NCBI RefSeq assembly: GCF_017876435.1
Contig: NZ_JAGIOA010000001.1
Span: 1,736,001-1,800,000, forward strand
Direction of reading: 5' to 3'
DNA from: Microbacterium phyllosphaerae
GTDB lineage: Bacteria > Actinomycetota > Actinomycetes > Actinomycetales > Microbacteriaceae
DNA: 64,000 bases
The notes below the pieces were generated by a model that was not told the origin of the DNA, did not search any database, and saw nothing but the letters and a program-made list of their open reading frames with translations. The position numbers were made by a program, and so were the translations under genes. Positions 54,371-64,000 of this stretch are shown here, piece by piece (within the stretch, counting starts at the first letter, position 1; each line of letters starts with the position of its first letter).

Positions 54371-54892
54371 ATGACCGATCAGAGGCCGCAGTACGGCGAG
54401 ATAGCGACCGTCGAAGAGCAGCGGAGGGCGGCGGGTCTTCCGCCGATCACCGATGTCGCCCCGGTCGAGGTCGCGCCGGCATCCGAACCGGACGCCGCGC
54501 GCGAACCCGCCGTGCGCTCACGCCCCGTCGATCGTTTCGTGACGATCGCGCTGCTCGCCTATGGCCTCATCAACGTGGTGATGACCGGTCTGTCGTATCT
54601 CGACTTCTCGACGACGATGAACGAGATGATGAGCGTTCTCGGCGTCGACGGGGAGTTCACCAACGTCGCTCAGGGCAAGCTCTGGGGCACGACCGCCGCG
54701 ATCGTCCTCGCGGCAGGATGGTCGCTCACCGCGTTCCTCTCGATCCGTCGGCTCCGCACGGGCAAGACGTCATGGTGGGTCCCGATCGCCGGCGCGGCGG
54801 TGACACTGCTCGTGGCATCGATCTGCGCCGCGATCCCGCTGATGAACGACCCCGCATTCATCGACTTCGTCGCCAAGACCGCTGGCCAATAG
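54371..54892 (+). CDS. Small membrane protein, Microbacteriaceae type (DUF6264-like)
   Basis: This 173-aa protein has a Pro/Ala-rich cytoplasmic N-terminus (about 50 residues) and three hydrophobic helices: FVTIALLAYGLINVVMTGL, TTAAIVLAAGWSLTAFLSI and WVPIAGAAVTLLVASICAAI. It resembles the small DUF6264 proteins of this family of bacteria. That name is from memory and is moderately secure. TACCAT lies six bases before the ATG (leaderless). A strong terminator separates it from fba. Confidence 0.75.
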   Translation: MTDQRPQYGEIATVEEQRRAAGLPPITDVAPVEVAPASEPDAAREPAVRSRPVDRFVTIALLAYGLINVVMTGLSYLDFSTTMNEMMSVLGVDGEFTNVAQGKLWGTTAAIVLAAGWSLTAFLSIRRLRTGKTSWWVPIAGAAVTLLVASICAAIPLMNDPAFIDFVAKTAGQ

Positions 54893-54905
54893 CCGCCCGA
54901 AACGC

Positions 54906-54942
54906 AGAGATGCCCCCGACCGAAGCGGTCGGGGGCATCTCT
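54906..54942. terminator. Strong bidirectional terminator (membrane protein / fba)
   Basis: AGAGATGCCCCCGACC pairs perfectly with GGTCGGGGGCATCTCT over a five-base loop, followed by CTGTC, between convergent genes. Confidence 0.92.
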
Positions 54943-54956
54943 CTGTCAGAACGTGA

Positions 54957-55985
<1,029 letters not shown>

Positions 55986-56168
55986 GAGAACTCCTGCGAT
56001 TAGGGAAGCCGGGACAGCAGTCACTCTATCGGGGCTGGCTCTCGGTTTCTGGCGGCGAAGCGCGGGGCGGCTCCTGCTCCTGCTCTCACGTTAAGAATCG
56101 CTTTTCCTTCGGCCTTGAGAGGCCGAAAACACCCCGGTTGACCGTGTCTCGATGGCTAGGCTGACCGC

Positions 56169-57155
56169 ATGGTTAGTCTCACAGCGGATCTCAGCCCCCT
56201 TCGTCCCGACCGCAACCTCGCGATGGAGTTGGTGCGAGCAACGGAGGCTGCCGCGATCCGCGCCGTGCCGTTCATCGGTCGGGGTGCGAAGGAAGCCGCT
56301 GACGGCGCTGCCGTCGACGCCATGCGTGCGTTCCTCGGAACGGTGGCGTTCCAGGGGCGAGTGGTGATCGGCGAGGGCGAGAAGGACAACGCGCCGATGC
56401 TGTTCAACGGCGAAGAGGTCGGCACCGGCACCGGTCCGCAGTGCGACATCGCGGTCGACCCGATCGACGGCACATCGCTCACCGCGGCGGGGCGCCAGAA
56501 CGCGCTCTCTGTGATCGCCGTCTCCGACCGCGGCTCGATGCTCGACGCCTCCAGCGTCTTCTACATGGACAAGCTCGTGACGGGCCCCGCCGGAGTGGGC
56601 GTGGTCGACATCCGCCTCCCGATCGGCGAGAACATCCGCAAGCTCGCCGGAGCGCTCGGCAAGCCGGTCGATGAGATCGTCGTCTCGGTGCTGAATCGTC
56701 CTCGACACGAGAAGCTGATCCAGGAGATCCGGGATGCCGGCGCAGGAACCCGTCTGATGAGCGACGGTGACGTCGCCGGCGGCATCAACGCGGCGCGTCA
56801 CGCTGCCCGCACCGACATGTGCGTCGGCGTCGGGGGCAGCCCTGAGGGCATCGTCACGGCCTGTGCCATCAAGGCGCTCGGCGGTCACATCCAGGGGCGG
56901 CTCTGGCCGCGTGACGACGATGAGCGTCAGCGCGGTATCGACGCGGGTCTCGACATGGAAAAGGTCTACGAGGCCGACGATCTGGTGCGGGGAGACAACA
57001 CGATCTTCGTCGCCACCGGCGTCACCGACGGTCAGCTCGTGGCCGGCGTGCGTCGCGAGGGCGGCTACATCTACACCGAGAGCGTCGTGCTTCGCGGGGC
57101 ATCGGGAACACTGCGCAGGATCGCTTCAGAGCACCTCGTGTCGAAGTGGCTCTGA
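56169..57155 (+). CDS. glpX: Class II fructose-1,6-bisphosphatase GlpX
   Basis: GlpX hydrolyses fructose 1,6-bisphosphate in gluconeogenesis, usually as the only FBPase in Actinobacteria. The 328-aa protein has RNLAMELVRATEAAAIRA, VVIGEGEKDNAPML, the metal site CDIAVDPIDGTSLTA, KPRHEKLI-like NRPRHEKLIQ, and GVGGSPEGIVTACAIKALG. TAGGCT lies six bases before the ATG (leaderless). Confidence 0.96.
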   Translation: MVSLTADLSPLRPDRNLAMELVRATEAAAIRAVPFIGRGAKEAADGAAVDAMRAFLGTVAFQGRVVIGEGEKDNAPMLFNGEEVGTGTGPQCDIAVDPIDGTSLTAAGRQNALSVIAVSDRGSMLDASSVFYMDKLVTGPAGVGVVDIRLPIGENIRKLAGALGKPVDEIVVSVLNRPRHEKLIQEIRDAGAGTRLMSDGDVAGGINAARHAARTDMCVGVGGSPEGIVTACAIKALGGHIQGRLWPRDDDERQRGIDAGLDMEKVYEADDLVRGDNTIFVATGVTDGQLVAGVRREGGYIYTESVVLRGASGTLRRIASEHLVSKWL

Positions 57156-57313
57156 TGCTCGCCGGCTGAGGCTTTCCCGGTCATCGTTACCGACCCGGTA
57201 CCGCCCCGTGGAGCGGGAAGCCCGGTATTCGCGAGCAGCCGTGTCACAATTGTCACTGGATTTGTCGCCGTCGACGGAGCCGCCAGGCACCGCAGGCACA
57301 GGAGGGCAGACCG

Positions 57314-57613
57314 ATGACAACGCAGCACACGAGTGGCTCCACAGCCGCGCCGACCAAGATCGTGACGACGCCCACCGGACGCATCATGCGTGTCAACGTC
57401 GACGAGGCGGGGGTACCCATCGCGTCGAGCGTGCCGGGACCGGCCGTGGTCAAGACGTCGGCCGTCGTGGATCCTGCTCGCCGCGCAGACGTGCTGTTCC
57501 GCGTGCGCCGCGACGAGGGTCACGAGCTGAGCTCGTGGTGGATGGTCGGAGCGTTCGTCGTGACGAGCGGCCTGGTGATCCTGCTCCTGAGCGGCGTGCC
57601 CGGCATCGCCTGA
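57314..57613 (+). CDS. Small C-terminally anchored membrane protein
   Basis: This 99-aa protein has a Thr/Ser/Val-rich, apparently flexible N-terminal half. A basic/acidic stretch (FRVRRDEGHELSSWW) precedes one C-terminal membrane helix (GAFVVTSGLVILLLSGVPGI). No family was recognised. AGGAGGGCAGACCG precedes the ATG, giving a good ribosome-binding site. The 158-base gap before it shows no other gene. It is convergent with rmuC, two bases apart. Confidence 0.72.
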   Translation: MTTQHTSGSTAAPTKIVTTPTGRIMRVNVDEAGVPIASSVPGPAVVKTSAVVDPARRADVLFRVRRDEGHELSSWWMVGAFVVTSGLVILLLSGVPGIA

Positions 57614-57615
57614 GC

Positions 57616-58944
57616 TCAGCCGCGCGCTGTCGTCTCGGGTCCGTCGGAATCCGAGGCCATCACATGCGTCATGTCGTGACCGACCAGGCGTGACCGGATC
57701 TCTCCGACGTCGGCCAGTAGTCCCGAATCCTGCGGTGCCGTCTTCTCGACGAGTTCCTCGGCCGTGAACCGGCGTGTCTGTGCCGTGATCGTCGGGGGAG
57801 CTGAGTCGAGCGTCGTCGCGCTGATGCCGGGAAACTGCCGTGCCGTCACGAGCACTCGGCTCTCGAGCGAGCCGGCGAACCGGTTGTAGCTGTCGACCGT
57901 GCGCTCGAGTGCTCGGCGCAGGTCGTCGGCGTGACCGGCGAGTACGCCGAGACGGTCGTATAGCTGAGTGCCGAGGTTCAACAGTGCACGCGCCTCGGTG
58001 GACACCTCCTGTTGCGTCCAGGTGTATGCGACGGTCTTCAGCACCGCCCACAGGTTCACGGGGGAGGCCAGGGCGACCCGCTTGCTGAAGGCGTAGTCGA
58101 GCAGCGTCGGATCCTCGTCGATGGCTGCGGCCAGCAGCGATTCGCTCGGCAGGAAGCAGATCACGAACTCGGGACTCGCGTCGAGGCCCGACCAGTACGC
58201 CTTCTTGGCGAGAGCGTCGATGTGTGCGCGGACCGCCTTCACGTGCTTCTGCATGTGCACCCGGCGCTGTGCTTCGTGAGTGTCGCCGATCGGCAGCGCG
58301 GACGCTTCGAGATAGGCGTCGAGCGGCACTTTCGCGTCGACGGCGATCGAGGTGCCTCCCGCCAGACGGATCACCATGTCGGGGCGGCCCTGACCGTGGT
58401 CGGACGAGATGGTGGCCTGGAGATCGAAATCCACGTGCCGGGTGAGTCCTGCCGCCTCGACCACGCGGCGAAGCTGCGTCTCGCCCCACACGCCGCGCGT
58501 GGCGGTCGACTTGAGGGCTCCGGCGAGAGACTCCGTCGTCGCTCGCAGCGCCTCGTCGGACTCCTGTGCGCGCCGCAGCTGTTCGGCGAGGGAGCCGAAC
58601 TGCGCATGGCGCTCCTGCTCGATGGCCGACACCTTCTGCTGCATCTGCTGGAGGCTCTCGCGCACGGGGGCGAGAGCCGTGAGGACCGCGTTCTGCTGCT
58701 GCACCCGCTGCGCCTCGGCGCGCTGCTCGACTCTGGAGTGCTCGACAGCATCCCGATACAGGTCGTACTGGCGGTCGCGGTCGTCTCGTGCGGCGGCGAG
58801 TTCGGCCTGCGCCCGGGCGAGGTCGGCCGCGCCGCGCGAGGCGCGGAGGAACCAGCCGATCGCCCCGCCGGCCACCAGAGCGGCGAGCAGGAGAATCATC
58901 GTCAGAGCATCCATGTGCTCCATGATGCGCTCGGCCTCGGACAT
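57616..58944 (-). CDS. rmuC: DNA recombination protein RmuC
   Basis: This 442-aa protein is thought to limit inversions at short repeats and has a PD-(D/E)XK-type nuclease core. An N-terminal membrane helix (MILLLAALVAGGAIGWFL) is followed by a long coiled coil (about residues 35-140). The core has STATRGVWGETQLRRVVEAAGL, RPDMVIRLAGGTSIAVDAKVPLDAYLEA and FVICFLPSESLLAAAID. ATG at 58944 lies 14 bases after the exonuclease stop. Internal ATGs at 58923 and 58914 are alternatives. Confidence 0.92.
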   Translation of the reverse strand: MSEAERIMEHMDALTMILLLAALVAGGAIGWFLRASRGAADLARAQAELAAARDDRDRQYDLYRDAVEHSRVEQRAEAQRVQQQNAVLTALAPVRESLQQMQQKVSAIEQERHAQFGSLAEQLRRAQESDEALRATTESLAGALKSTATRGVWGETQLRRVVEAAGLTRHVDFDLQATISSDHGQGRPDMVIRLAGGTSIAVDAKVPLDAYLEASALPIGDTHEAQRRVHMQKHVKAVRAHIDALAKKAYWSGLDASPEFVICFLPSESLLAAAIDEDPTLLDYAFSKRVALASPVNLWAVLKTVAYTWTQQEVSTEARALLNLGTQLYDRLGVLAGHADDLRRALERTVDSYNRFAGSLESRVLVTARQFPGISATTLDSAPPTITAQTRRFTAEELVEKTAPQDSGLLADVGEIRSRLVGHDMTHVMASDSDGPETTARG

Positions 58945-58958
58945 TCGTCCGCTGCGAC

Positions 58959-59552
58959 TCAGGCGACCGCGCGCTCCGGAGTCGCGATCACGGCCTCGGT
59001 CACCCGCAGCTTGAGCGCCGAAGCCAGGGCGAACACGTCGGAGGCGCTGTGTCGCCGCGCCGCATCCATGATGATGTGGGCGCAGGCGAGGGCGTCTGCG
59101 AGCGCGTCGTGATGAGAGAAACCGGTGAAGCCCGCAGCCTCGGCAGCCTTCGGAAGACGGTAGGACTCGAGCTCGTAGGTCTTGCGCGCGACCTGCAGGC
59201 TGCAGAGCGAGCGGTACGGAGGGCAGTCGCCGCCGGTGGCCTCCGACGCGCGGCGCAGGACGTTCAGGTCGAAGCCTGCATTGTGGGCGACCAGCACGTC
59301 GGCACCCGCGAAGGCGCACAGGCGATCGAACTGATCCACCCAGGTCGCCGCGGTGACCACATCGTGCGCGCGGATGCCGTGGATCCTGGTGTTCCACTCC
59401 TGGAACTCGTCGTGGCCGGCGGGCGGGCGGATCAGCCATCCTGCCGTGGCGACGATCTGGCCGTCACGCACGCGGACGAGTCCGACGGAGCACGCGGAGG
59501 CGGGGCTGGAGTTCGCGGTTTCGAAGTCGATCGCGGTGAAGTCCAGTGGCAC
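58959..59552 (-). CDS. DEDDh-family 3'-5' exonuclease
   Basis: This 197-aa exonuclease resembles the DnaQ/PolC proofreading domain: FTAIDFETANSSPASACSVGLVRV (Exo I, Asp and Glu), VLVAHNAGFDLNVLRRA (Exo II, Asp) and GFSHHDALADALACAHI (Exo III, His and Asp). It probably acts in DNA repair or RNA trimming. The GTG start has AAGGTGG four bases upstream. It forms an operon with rmuC. Confidence 0.9.
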   Translation of the reverse strand: MPLDFTAIDFETANSSPASACSVGLVRVRDGQIVATAGWLIRPPAGHDEFQEWNTRIHGIRAHDVVTAATWVDQFDRLCAFAGADVLVAHNAGFDLNVLRRASEATGGDCPPYRSLCSLQVARKTYELESYRLPKAAEAAGFTGFSHHDALADALACAHIIMDAARRHSASDVFALASALKLRVTEAVIATPERAVA

Positions 59553-59611
59553 GTATCCACCTTCTCCCGGTGAGGAGGACCCCCGAGGAGGACTCGCCGT
59601 AGGCTGGCGAT

Positions 59612-60361
59612 ATGAGTGCAGACAGGGCGACATCCTTCGGCGCGGAAGCCGCGAACTACGAGGCAGGAAGGCCCGAGTACCCGTTCGACGCGGTCGCATG
59701 GATGCTCGAGCGGATGCCGACCGACTCGCGCCGCATCGTCGACGTCGGCGCGGGGACCGGCAAGCTCACCCGCGTACTCTCACACGCGCCCGGCGCCGAG
59801 GTCGTCGCCGTCGATCCCGATCCGGCGATGCTCGCGGCACTGCGCCAGAGCGTTCCCGGAGTGCCCACATTCCAGGGGACGGCCGAGCAGATGCCCCTCC
59901 CGGACGCGAGCATCGACGCGGCCGTCCTCGGTCAGGCATGGCACTGGGTGGAGCCGATCGCGGCATCCGCGGAGCTGGGTCGCGTCGTCCGCAGCGGGGG
60001 AGTGCTGGGTCTCATCTGGAACATCCGCGACGAGAGCACCGAGTGGGTGCGTCGCTTGACCGACGTCATGCACAGCAGCCCGGCCGAGAACATGGTGAAC
60101 GGCCCCGAATCCGAGGGCCCTCGGATCGCCGCGCCGTTCGGCGAGGTCGAGACCCAACGCTGGGAGTGGAACCGTCCGATGACGCGGACTCAGCTGCACC
60201 AGATGGCCCTCTCTCGCAGCTACCTCATCACCGCTCCCGCGGACGAGCGCGCCGAGATCACGCGCCAGATGGACGCCCTGTTCGATGAGCTCGGGCTCGA
60301 CGGGGAATCGACCATCGACCTTCCCTACGTCACGCACGCGTTCCGGGCGGTGCGCGGCTGA
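59612..60361 (+). CDS. Class I SAM-dependent methyltransferase
   Basis: The 249-aa product has a Methyltransf_11 core: GAEAANYEAGRPEYP, motif I RRIVDVGAGTGKLTRVL, EVVAVDPDPAMLAALR, and GTAEQMPLPDASIDAAVLGQAWHWVE, the segment typical of the yeast Crg1/bacterial relatives acting on small molecules. Substrate unknown. TAGGCT lies six bases before the ATG (leaderless). It is divergent from the exonuclease gene. Confidence 0.88.
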   Translation: MSADRATSFGAEAANYEAGRPEYPFDAVAWMLERMPTDSRRIVDVGAGTGKLTRVLSHAPGAEVVAVDPDPAMLAALRQSVPGVPTFQGTAEQMPLPDASIDAAVLGQAWHWVEPIAASAELGRVVRSGGVLGLIWNIRDESTEWVRRLTDVMHSSPAENMVNGPESEGPRIAAPFGEVETQRWEWNRPMTRTQLHQMALSRSYLITAPADERAEITRQMDALFDELGLDGESTIDLPYVTHAFRAVRG

Positions 60362-60412
60362 TCCCGGGCATCCGCAGGGGCGAACCATCTGCGACAGGTA
60401 GACTCGACCCCC

Positions 60413-61486
60413 GTGGCTCTCACTATCGGAATCGTCGGCCTGCCCAATGTCGGCAAGTCCACCCTCTTCAACGCTCTGACCAAGAACGACGTGCTCGCGG
60501 CGAACTATCCGTTCGCGACGATCGAGCCGAACGTCGGGGTGGTGAACCTGCCCGATCCGCGTCTCGACAAGCTCGCCGAGATCTTCGGCAGTGAGCGCAT
60601 CCTCCCCGCGGCCGTGTCGTTCGTCGACATCGCCGGCATCGTGCGCGGCGCGAGCGAGGGCGAGGGCCTCGGCAACAAGTTCCTCGCGAACATCCGCGAA
60701 GCCGATGCCATCGCGCAGGTCGTCCGCGGCTTCGCCGACGACGACGTCGTGCACGTCGACGGTGCCGTCAACCCGGCATCCGACATGGAGACCATCAACG
60801 CGGAGCTGATGCTCGCCGACCTCGAGACGGTGGACAGGGCGATCACCCGGTACGAGAAGGAAGTTCGCGGCAAGAAGATCGAGCCGGTCGTGCTCGAGAC
60901 GGCTGTCGCCGCGAAGGATGCTCTCGAACGCGGCGTCCTGCTGTCGGTCGCCGGCATCGATCTGACCCCGATCCGCGAGCTGGGACTCCTGACGTCGAAG
61001 CCCGTCATCTTCGTGTTCAACGTCGACGAGGCCGTTCTCACGGACGATGCTCGCAAGGCGGAGCTCGCGGCACTCGTGGCCCCGGCGAAGGCGATCTTCC
61101 TCGACGCGAAGATCGAGTCCGAGCTCATCGATCTCGACCCTGAGGATGCCGCAGAGCTGCTCGCGTCGACCGGGCAGGACGAGTCGGGCCTCGACCAGCT
61201 CGCCCGCATCGGATTCGACACCCTCGGTCTGCAGACGTACCTCACCGCTGGTCCCAAGGAAGCACGCGCCTGGACGATCCCCAAGGGCTCGAAGGCGCCG
61301 CAGGCCGCTGGAGTCATCCACACCGACTTCGAGAAGGGCTTCATCAAGGCCGAGATCGTCTCGTTCGACGACCTCGTCGAGACCGGCTCTGTCGTCGAAG
61401 CCCGCTCGAAGGGCAAGGCGCGCCTCGAGGGCAAGGACTACGTCATGCAGGACGGCGACGTGGTGGAGTTCCGCTTCAACAACTGA
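60413..61486 (+). CDS. ychF: Redox-regulated ATPase/GTPase YchF
   Basis: YchF (Obg-like ATPase 1 family) binds ribosomes and modulates stress responses. The 357-aa protein has G1 GIVGLPNVGKSTLFNAL, the NYPFATIEPNVGVV switch, the G3 FVDIAGIVRGASEGEGLGNKFL, KPVIFVFNVDE as the altered G4, and a C-terminal TGS domain ending YVMQDGDVVEFRFN. The GTG has TAGACT eight bases upstream. Confidence 0.96.
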   Translation: MALTIGIVGLPNVGKSTLFNALTKNDVLAANYPFATIEPNVGVVNLPDPRLDKLAEIFGSERILPAAVSFVDIAGIVRGASEGEGLGNKFLANIREADAIAQVVRGFADDDVVHVDGAVNPASDMETINAELMLADLETVDRAITRYEKEVRGKKIEPVVLETAVAAKDALERGVLLSVAGIDLTPIRELGLLTSKPVIFVFNVDEAVLTDDARKAELAALVAPAKAIFLDAKIESELIDLDPEDAAELLASTGQDESGLDQLARIGFDTLGLQTYLTAGPKEARAWTIPKGSKAPQAAGVIHTDFEKGFIKAEIVSFDDLVETGSVVEARSKGKARLEGKDYVMQDGDVVEFRFNN

Positions 61487-61550
61487 GCGGGGGTCTGGCC
61501 CGAGTGCTTAGGCGATCGGGTGCGTCTCGTGTGACGCCGCGGGTCGCGAA

Positions 61551-61883
61551 TCAGATCTCGTCGCTGCGTCGAGTACGCACGGTCCAGCCGACCTGCACCA
61601 ATGCCTCCGCAAGGCGGTCGGCGGCAGCGCGCGCGACATCGACGCTTGCGTCTGAGCAGACGTCGACCGCGATCGGCGGCGGATCGGCGAAGCGTGGTAT
61701 CTGCACCTCTGCCCAGGCGTCGGGCGAAAGCGGTACCCGAGGAGACGCGGTGCGTGCGTCTGCGATGGCACTGTCCGCCACGAAAGCGATGACGTCCAGC
61801 GCATGGAGCTTGGTGATCGGCATGTCCACGACGATGCTCACGGCGAAGGTCGCGTTTGCGGTATCCCCGAACTCTGGCCTCAC
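61551..61883 (-). CDS. Hypothetical protein
   Basis: A 110-aa protein of unknown function. It shows a beta-strand start (TFAVSIVVDMPITKL), a middle segment VPLSPDAWAEVQIPRF and a C-terminal helix (VDVARAAADRLAEALVQVGW). Codon third positions are GC-rich but less so than neighbours. TATCTT lies six bases before the GTG on its strand, matching the leaderless promoter pattern of the window, which supports it as a real gene. Confidence 0.58.
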   Translation of the reverse strand: MRPEFGDTANATFAVSIVVDMPITKLHALDVIAFVADSAIADARTASPRVPLSPDAWAEVQIPRFADPPPIAVDVCSDASVDVARAAADRLAEALVQVGWTVRTRRSDEI

Positions 61884-61997
61884 CGCATGAAGATATCACT
61901 GCGCTGCCGGAGCGAGCACACCACCGAGATCGTGACATCGACCGGCGATGATCGCGATGCCGTGGATGCGCGAGCGAACTCGGTGCGAACAGCGGGC

Positions 61998-62777
61998 CTA
62001 GCCGCGACGTCCGACGTCGCGGCGCAAGACCTCGGGCCACGCTTCGACGTCTTGAGGCGTACGGGCGACCGTCAGCGTCGCGTCCGGGAGCAGCGTGGCG
62101 AGTCGTTCCGCGGTGGACAGCGGGTGGCCCGGGTCATCCACCCACGCCAAGATCGTCGTCGGCACTCCGATTCGTGAGATGTCCTTGGCGGAGGGCAGGT
62201 CGCTGAGTCCTGCGCCGCGAAGGATCGACGGCAGAAGAGCATCGGCGATGTCGGGCCAGGAATCCGGCGCGGCGACGGTGGCAGGGGGCGGTGTGGATCC
62301 GCGCGTGCCCGCGAGGAATGCCTCCACACCGTCGGATTCGATGAGCGCGGCCGCGGCTCGGTAGATCGTGGCCTGATCAGTTCTGGTCTCCCATGCCGTG
62401 GGCGGCACCATGAGCGTGAGGCCCGTGAAGCGATCAGGCTCGACCGATGCCGCGTGCAGGAGAGTCGCGGCTCCCATGGACGGGCCCACCCCATGCACAC
62501 GTTCGCCAGGGAACCAGCGGTCGAGCACTCGCAGGAGATCGTCGGCGAGGTTCTCCCAGCGATAGTCCTCGGGGACCTTCCGACCGGTCGACCGGCCGTG
62601 GCCACGTGCGTCGTACCGCAGCAGTCGAGTTCCGCTGAGTCCTCGACCGAGGTCGAGACTGAGCACCCGGTCACGGGCGCGGCTCGATGTGAGGCCGTGA
62701 AGCTGGACGACCGGGTGTCCGCCTTCATCGCTCAACGCGACGGCGAGCTCGGCTCCGGGCACCTCGAAAGTGGGCAT
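61998..62777 (-). CDS. Alpha/beta-hydrolase fold protein
   Basis: A 259-aa hydrolase with the oxyanion segment VVQLHGLTSSRARD, LLRYDARGHGRST, the nucleophile elbow GVGPSMGAATLL (Ser), an acid residue in TTILAWVDDPGHPLSTAERLA, and a candidate catalytic His in the same stretch. It resembles 3-oxoadipate enol-lactonase-type esterases. Substrate unknown. GAGGAG lies four to five bases before the ATG. Confidence 0.86.
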   Translation of the reverse strand: MPTFEVPGAELAVALSDEGGHPVVQLHGLTSSRARDRVLSLDLGRGLSGTRLLRYDARGHGRSTGRKVPEDYRWENLADDLLRVLDRWFPGERVHGVGPSMGAATLLHAASVEPDRFTGLTLMVPPTAWETRTDQATIYRAAAALIESDGVEAFLAGTRGSTPPPATVAAPDSWPDIADALLPSILRGAGLSDLPSAKDISRIGVPTTILAWVDDPGHPLSTAERLATLLPDATLTVARTPQDVEAWPEVLRRDVGRRG

Positions 62778-62861
62778 CAGGCTCCTCGATCGGTGACTGA
62801 CCGCGTCGGGTCGGGCAGTCGTGGAGTTTTCAGGTTATCTGGGGCCGATAAGGTACTGCCC

Positions 62862-64000
62862 ATGCGACTGACCAACGTCACGCACCTCCGCCTCCCGTTC
62901 GGACGGCTCTGGGGGTACGACGTGAGCGCGTCTGCGCTGGGGCGGCGCCTTCCCGTCTCGTTCGATCAGCGACTCCATGTCGGGGCGGGCGACCGACCCG
63001 GCTCCTGGATGGCACTGTCGTTCCGGCTGCCCGCCGAGATTCGTCGTGAGTCGATCGCCGACGCCTGGTTGGCTGTCATCGCCCGTCACGGCACGCTGAG
63101 AACGGCATTCGCGCCCGGTGCTGATGGCGTCCCGGTGCTCCACGAGATCGAGATCGGCCCCGGAAGCTGGGTCGAGCATGAGGTGGGCCCTGGTCAGGCT
63201 GTCAATGACGCGCTGCGGGACATCCTCGATGCCGCGTGTTCGCCCTACCGGAGTCCTTCGCACCGGCTGTGCGTGTTGGAGACCGCCGCGGGGCTCACGG
63301 TCGTGATCGCGGCGGATCACGCGCACGTCGACATGTGGTCGATGCTGGTGATCGCGCGTGACCTGCTGTCCGCGCTCGATGCAGGGAAGTCGGGCGCGAA
63401 ACCGATGCCGACGCCGGCTCCGGCATTCGTCGAGCACACGCAGGCGCTGCTGGATCGGGATGCCGCTCCGGACAGCGTGCGTCAGCGATGGGAAGCGATC
63501 ATCGCCGACAGCGGTGGCGTGATGCCGCGGTTCCCGCTGTCGCTGGGTGCGCCCGAGCCACAGCCAGAGCGGGTCGAGGTGCGCGACGTGTTCGACGTCG
63601 ACGACGCCGCGGCGTTCGCTGCTCAAGCGCGTGACGACGGCGTCTCGACCCTCGCACGCGCCGTGGTCGCGATGACCGCGGTGACCCGCGAGCTGGCGGG
63701 TACCGCGCTACGAGCGGTGTTTCCGGTGCACAGCCGCTTCGAGGAGAACTGGCATGACTCGGTGGGCTGGTTCATCACCAATTCCGTCCTCGAATCGGAG
63801 CTCGCCGAACCGCACGACGCGGCGGCGGCGGTCAAGGAAGCTGTGCAACTCGGCGCCTGGCCGCTCGCAGACGTCCTGGCTCCGTGGGGCGGCATGCCCG
63901 TGGCTCCCGGGATGTTCGCGATCTCGTGGCTGGACCTGCGCAGGCTGCCCGTACGGATCGACTCCGTCGGCCTGGATGCCCAGTACGTCAGCGCCGCGAC
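62862..64000 (+). CDS. Stand-alone condensation-domain (acyltransferase) protein, 3' truncated by window edge
   Basis: The first 379 codons of a gene run off the right edge. The protein has the NRPS condensation/PapA acyltransferase layout: WMALSFRLPAEIRRESIADAWLAVIARHGTLRTAF, then AADHAHVDMWSM at the active site. There H153 and D157 match the second His and the Asp of HHxxxDG, while the first His is Asp and the Gly is Met. VGWFITN later corresponds to the conserved V-G-x-F-x-N region. No adenylation or carrier domain is visible in the part present. TAAGGT lies seven bases before the ATG (leaderless). It probably joins an acyl group to an alcohol or amine. Confidence 0.75.
   Translation, partial: MRLTNVTHLRLPFGRLWGYDVSASALGRRLPVSFDQRLHVGAGDRPGSWMALSFRLPAEIRRESIADAWLAVIARHGTLRTAFAPGADGVPVLHEIEIGPGSWVEHEVGPGQAVNDALRDILDAACSPYRSPSHRLCVLETAAGLTVVIAADHAHVDMWSMLVIARDLLSALDAGKSGAKPMPTPAPAFVEHTQALLDRDAAPDSVRQRWEAIIADSGGVMPRFPLSLGAPEPQPERVEVRDVFDVDDAAAFAAQARDDGVSTLARAVVAMTAVTRELAGTALRAVFPVHSRFEENWHDSVGWFITNSVLESELAEPHDAAAAVKEAVQLGAWPLADVLAPWGGMPVAPGMFAISWLDLRRLPVRIDSVGLDAQYVSAA

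Overview
The window is a GC-rich chromosomal segment (about 70% G+C by eye) from an actinomycete of the order Micrococcales, most likely a Microbacterium-like member of the Microbacteriaceae. This rests on codon usage, protein style and gene order. Several blocks keep the order known from Mycobacterium tuberculosis and other Actinobacteria: mfd and mazG; eno, ftsB/divIC and DUF501; greA, DUF4307, hemolysin III and a cis-prenyltransferase; PIN-PhoH, fumC, DUF4245 and glpX; xseB-xseA, ispH and ychF. The genus is inferred, not proven.

Layout. 1-6.2 kb: an FMN riboswitch serving a gene beyond the left edge, an Fpg-family glycosylase, a GNAT acetyltransferase, mfd and an SDR. 6.4-17.3 kb: nitrogen and carbon genes, namely a hexapeptide-repeat protein, a 1034-aa kinase/class III aminotransferase fusion, an APC permease, glutamate dehydrogenase, PEP carboxylase and NhaA. 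17.3-26.7 kb: mazG, hisS, an SGNH hydrolase, AraC and GntR regulators, permeases and a CPBP protease. 26.8-33.9 kb: enolase cluster, a membrane-anchored subtilase, type II NADH dehydrogenase, DedA. 33.9-34.5 kb: a tRNA with anticodon UAA that has a class I fold, then a noncoding stretch of nested hairpins. 34.5-42 kb: a PLP aldolase/deaminase with a lactone oxidase, LemA, a YcaQ-family protein, AI-2E transporter, ilvA. 42-50 kb: greA, hemolysin III, cis-prenyltransferase, PIN-PhoH, an AbiEi/DUF559 gene bracketed by two palindromic elements, fumC, carbonic anhydrase. 50-62.8 kb: xseBA, ispH, IclR, a probable small RNA with C-rich loops, fba, glpX, rmuC, a DEDDh exonuclease, ychF. Right edge: start of a stand-alone condensation-domain protein.

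Themes. Central carbon metabolism is well represented (eno, fba, glpX, fumC, ppc, ndh). DNA repair genes are scattered through the window (fpg, mfd, ycaQ-like, xseAB, rmuC). The kinase/aminotransferase fusion with its permease, next to a convergent glutamate dehydrogenase, looks like a route for an amino alcohol or phospho-amine as nitrogen source (inference).

A strong window-wide signal is a TANNNT hexamer 6 (sometimes 7) bases before the start codon of about twenty genes. This implies leaderless transcription and was used to choose starts. The items most worth following are the nested-hairpin locus near 34.2-34.4 kb, the paired palindromes around the DUF559 gene, the C-loop RNA near 54.2 kb, and the class I UAA tRNA.
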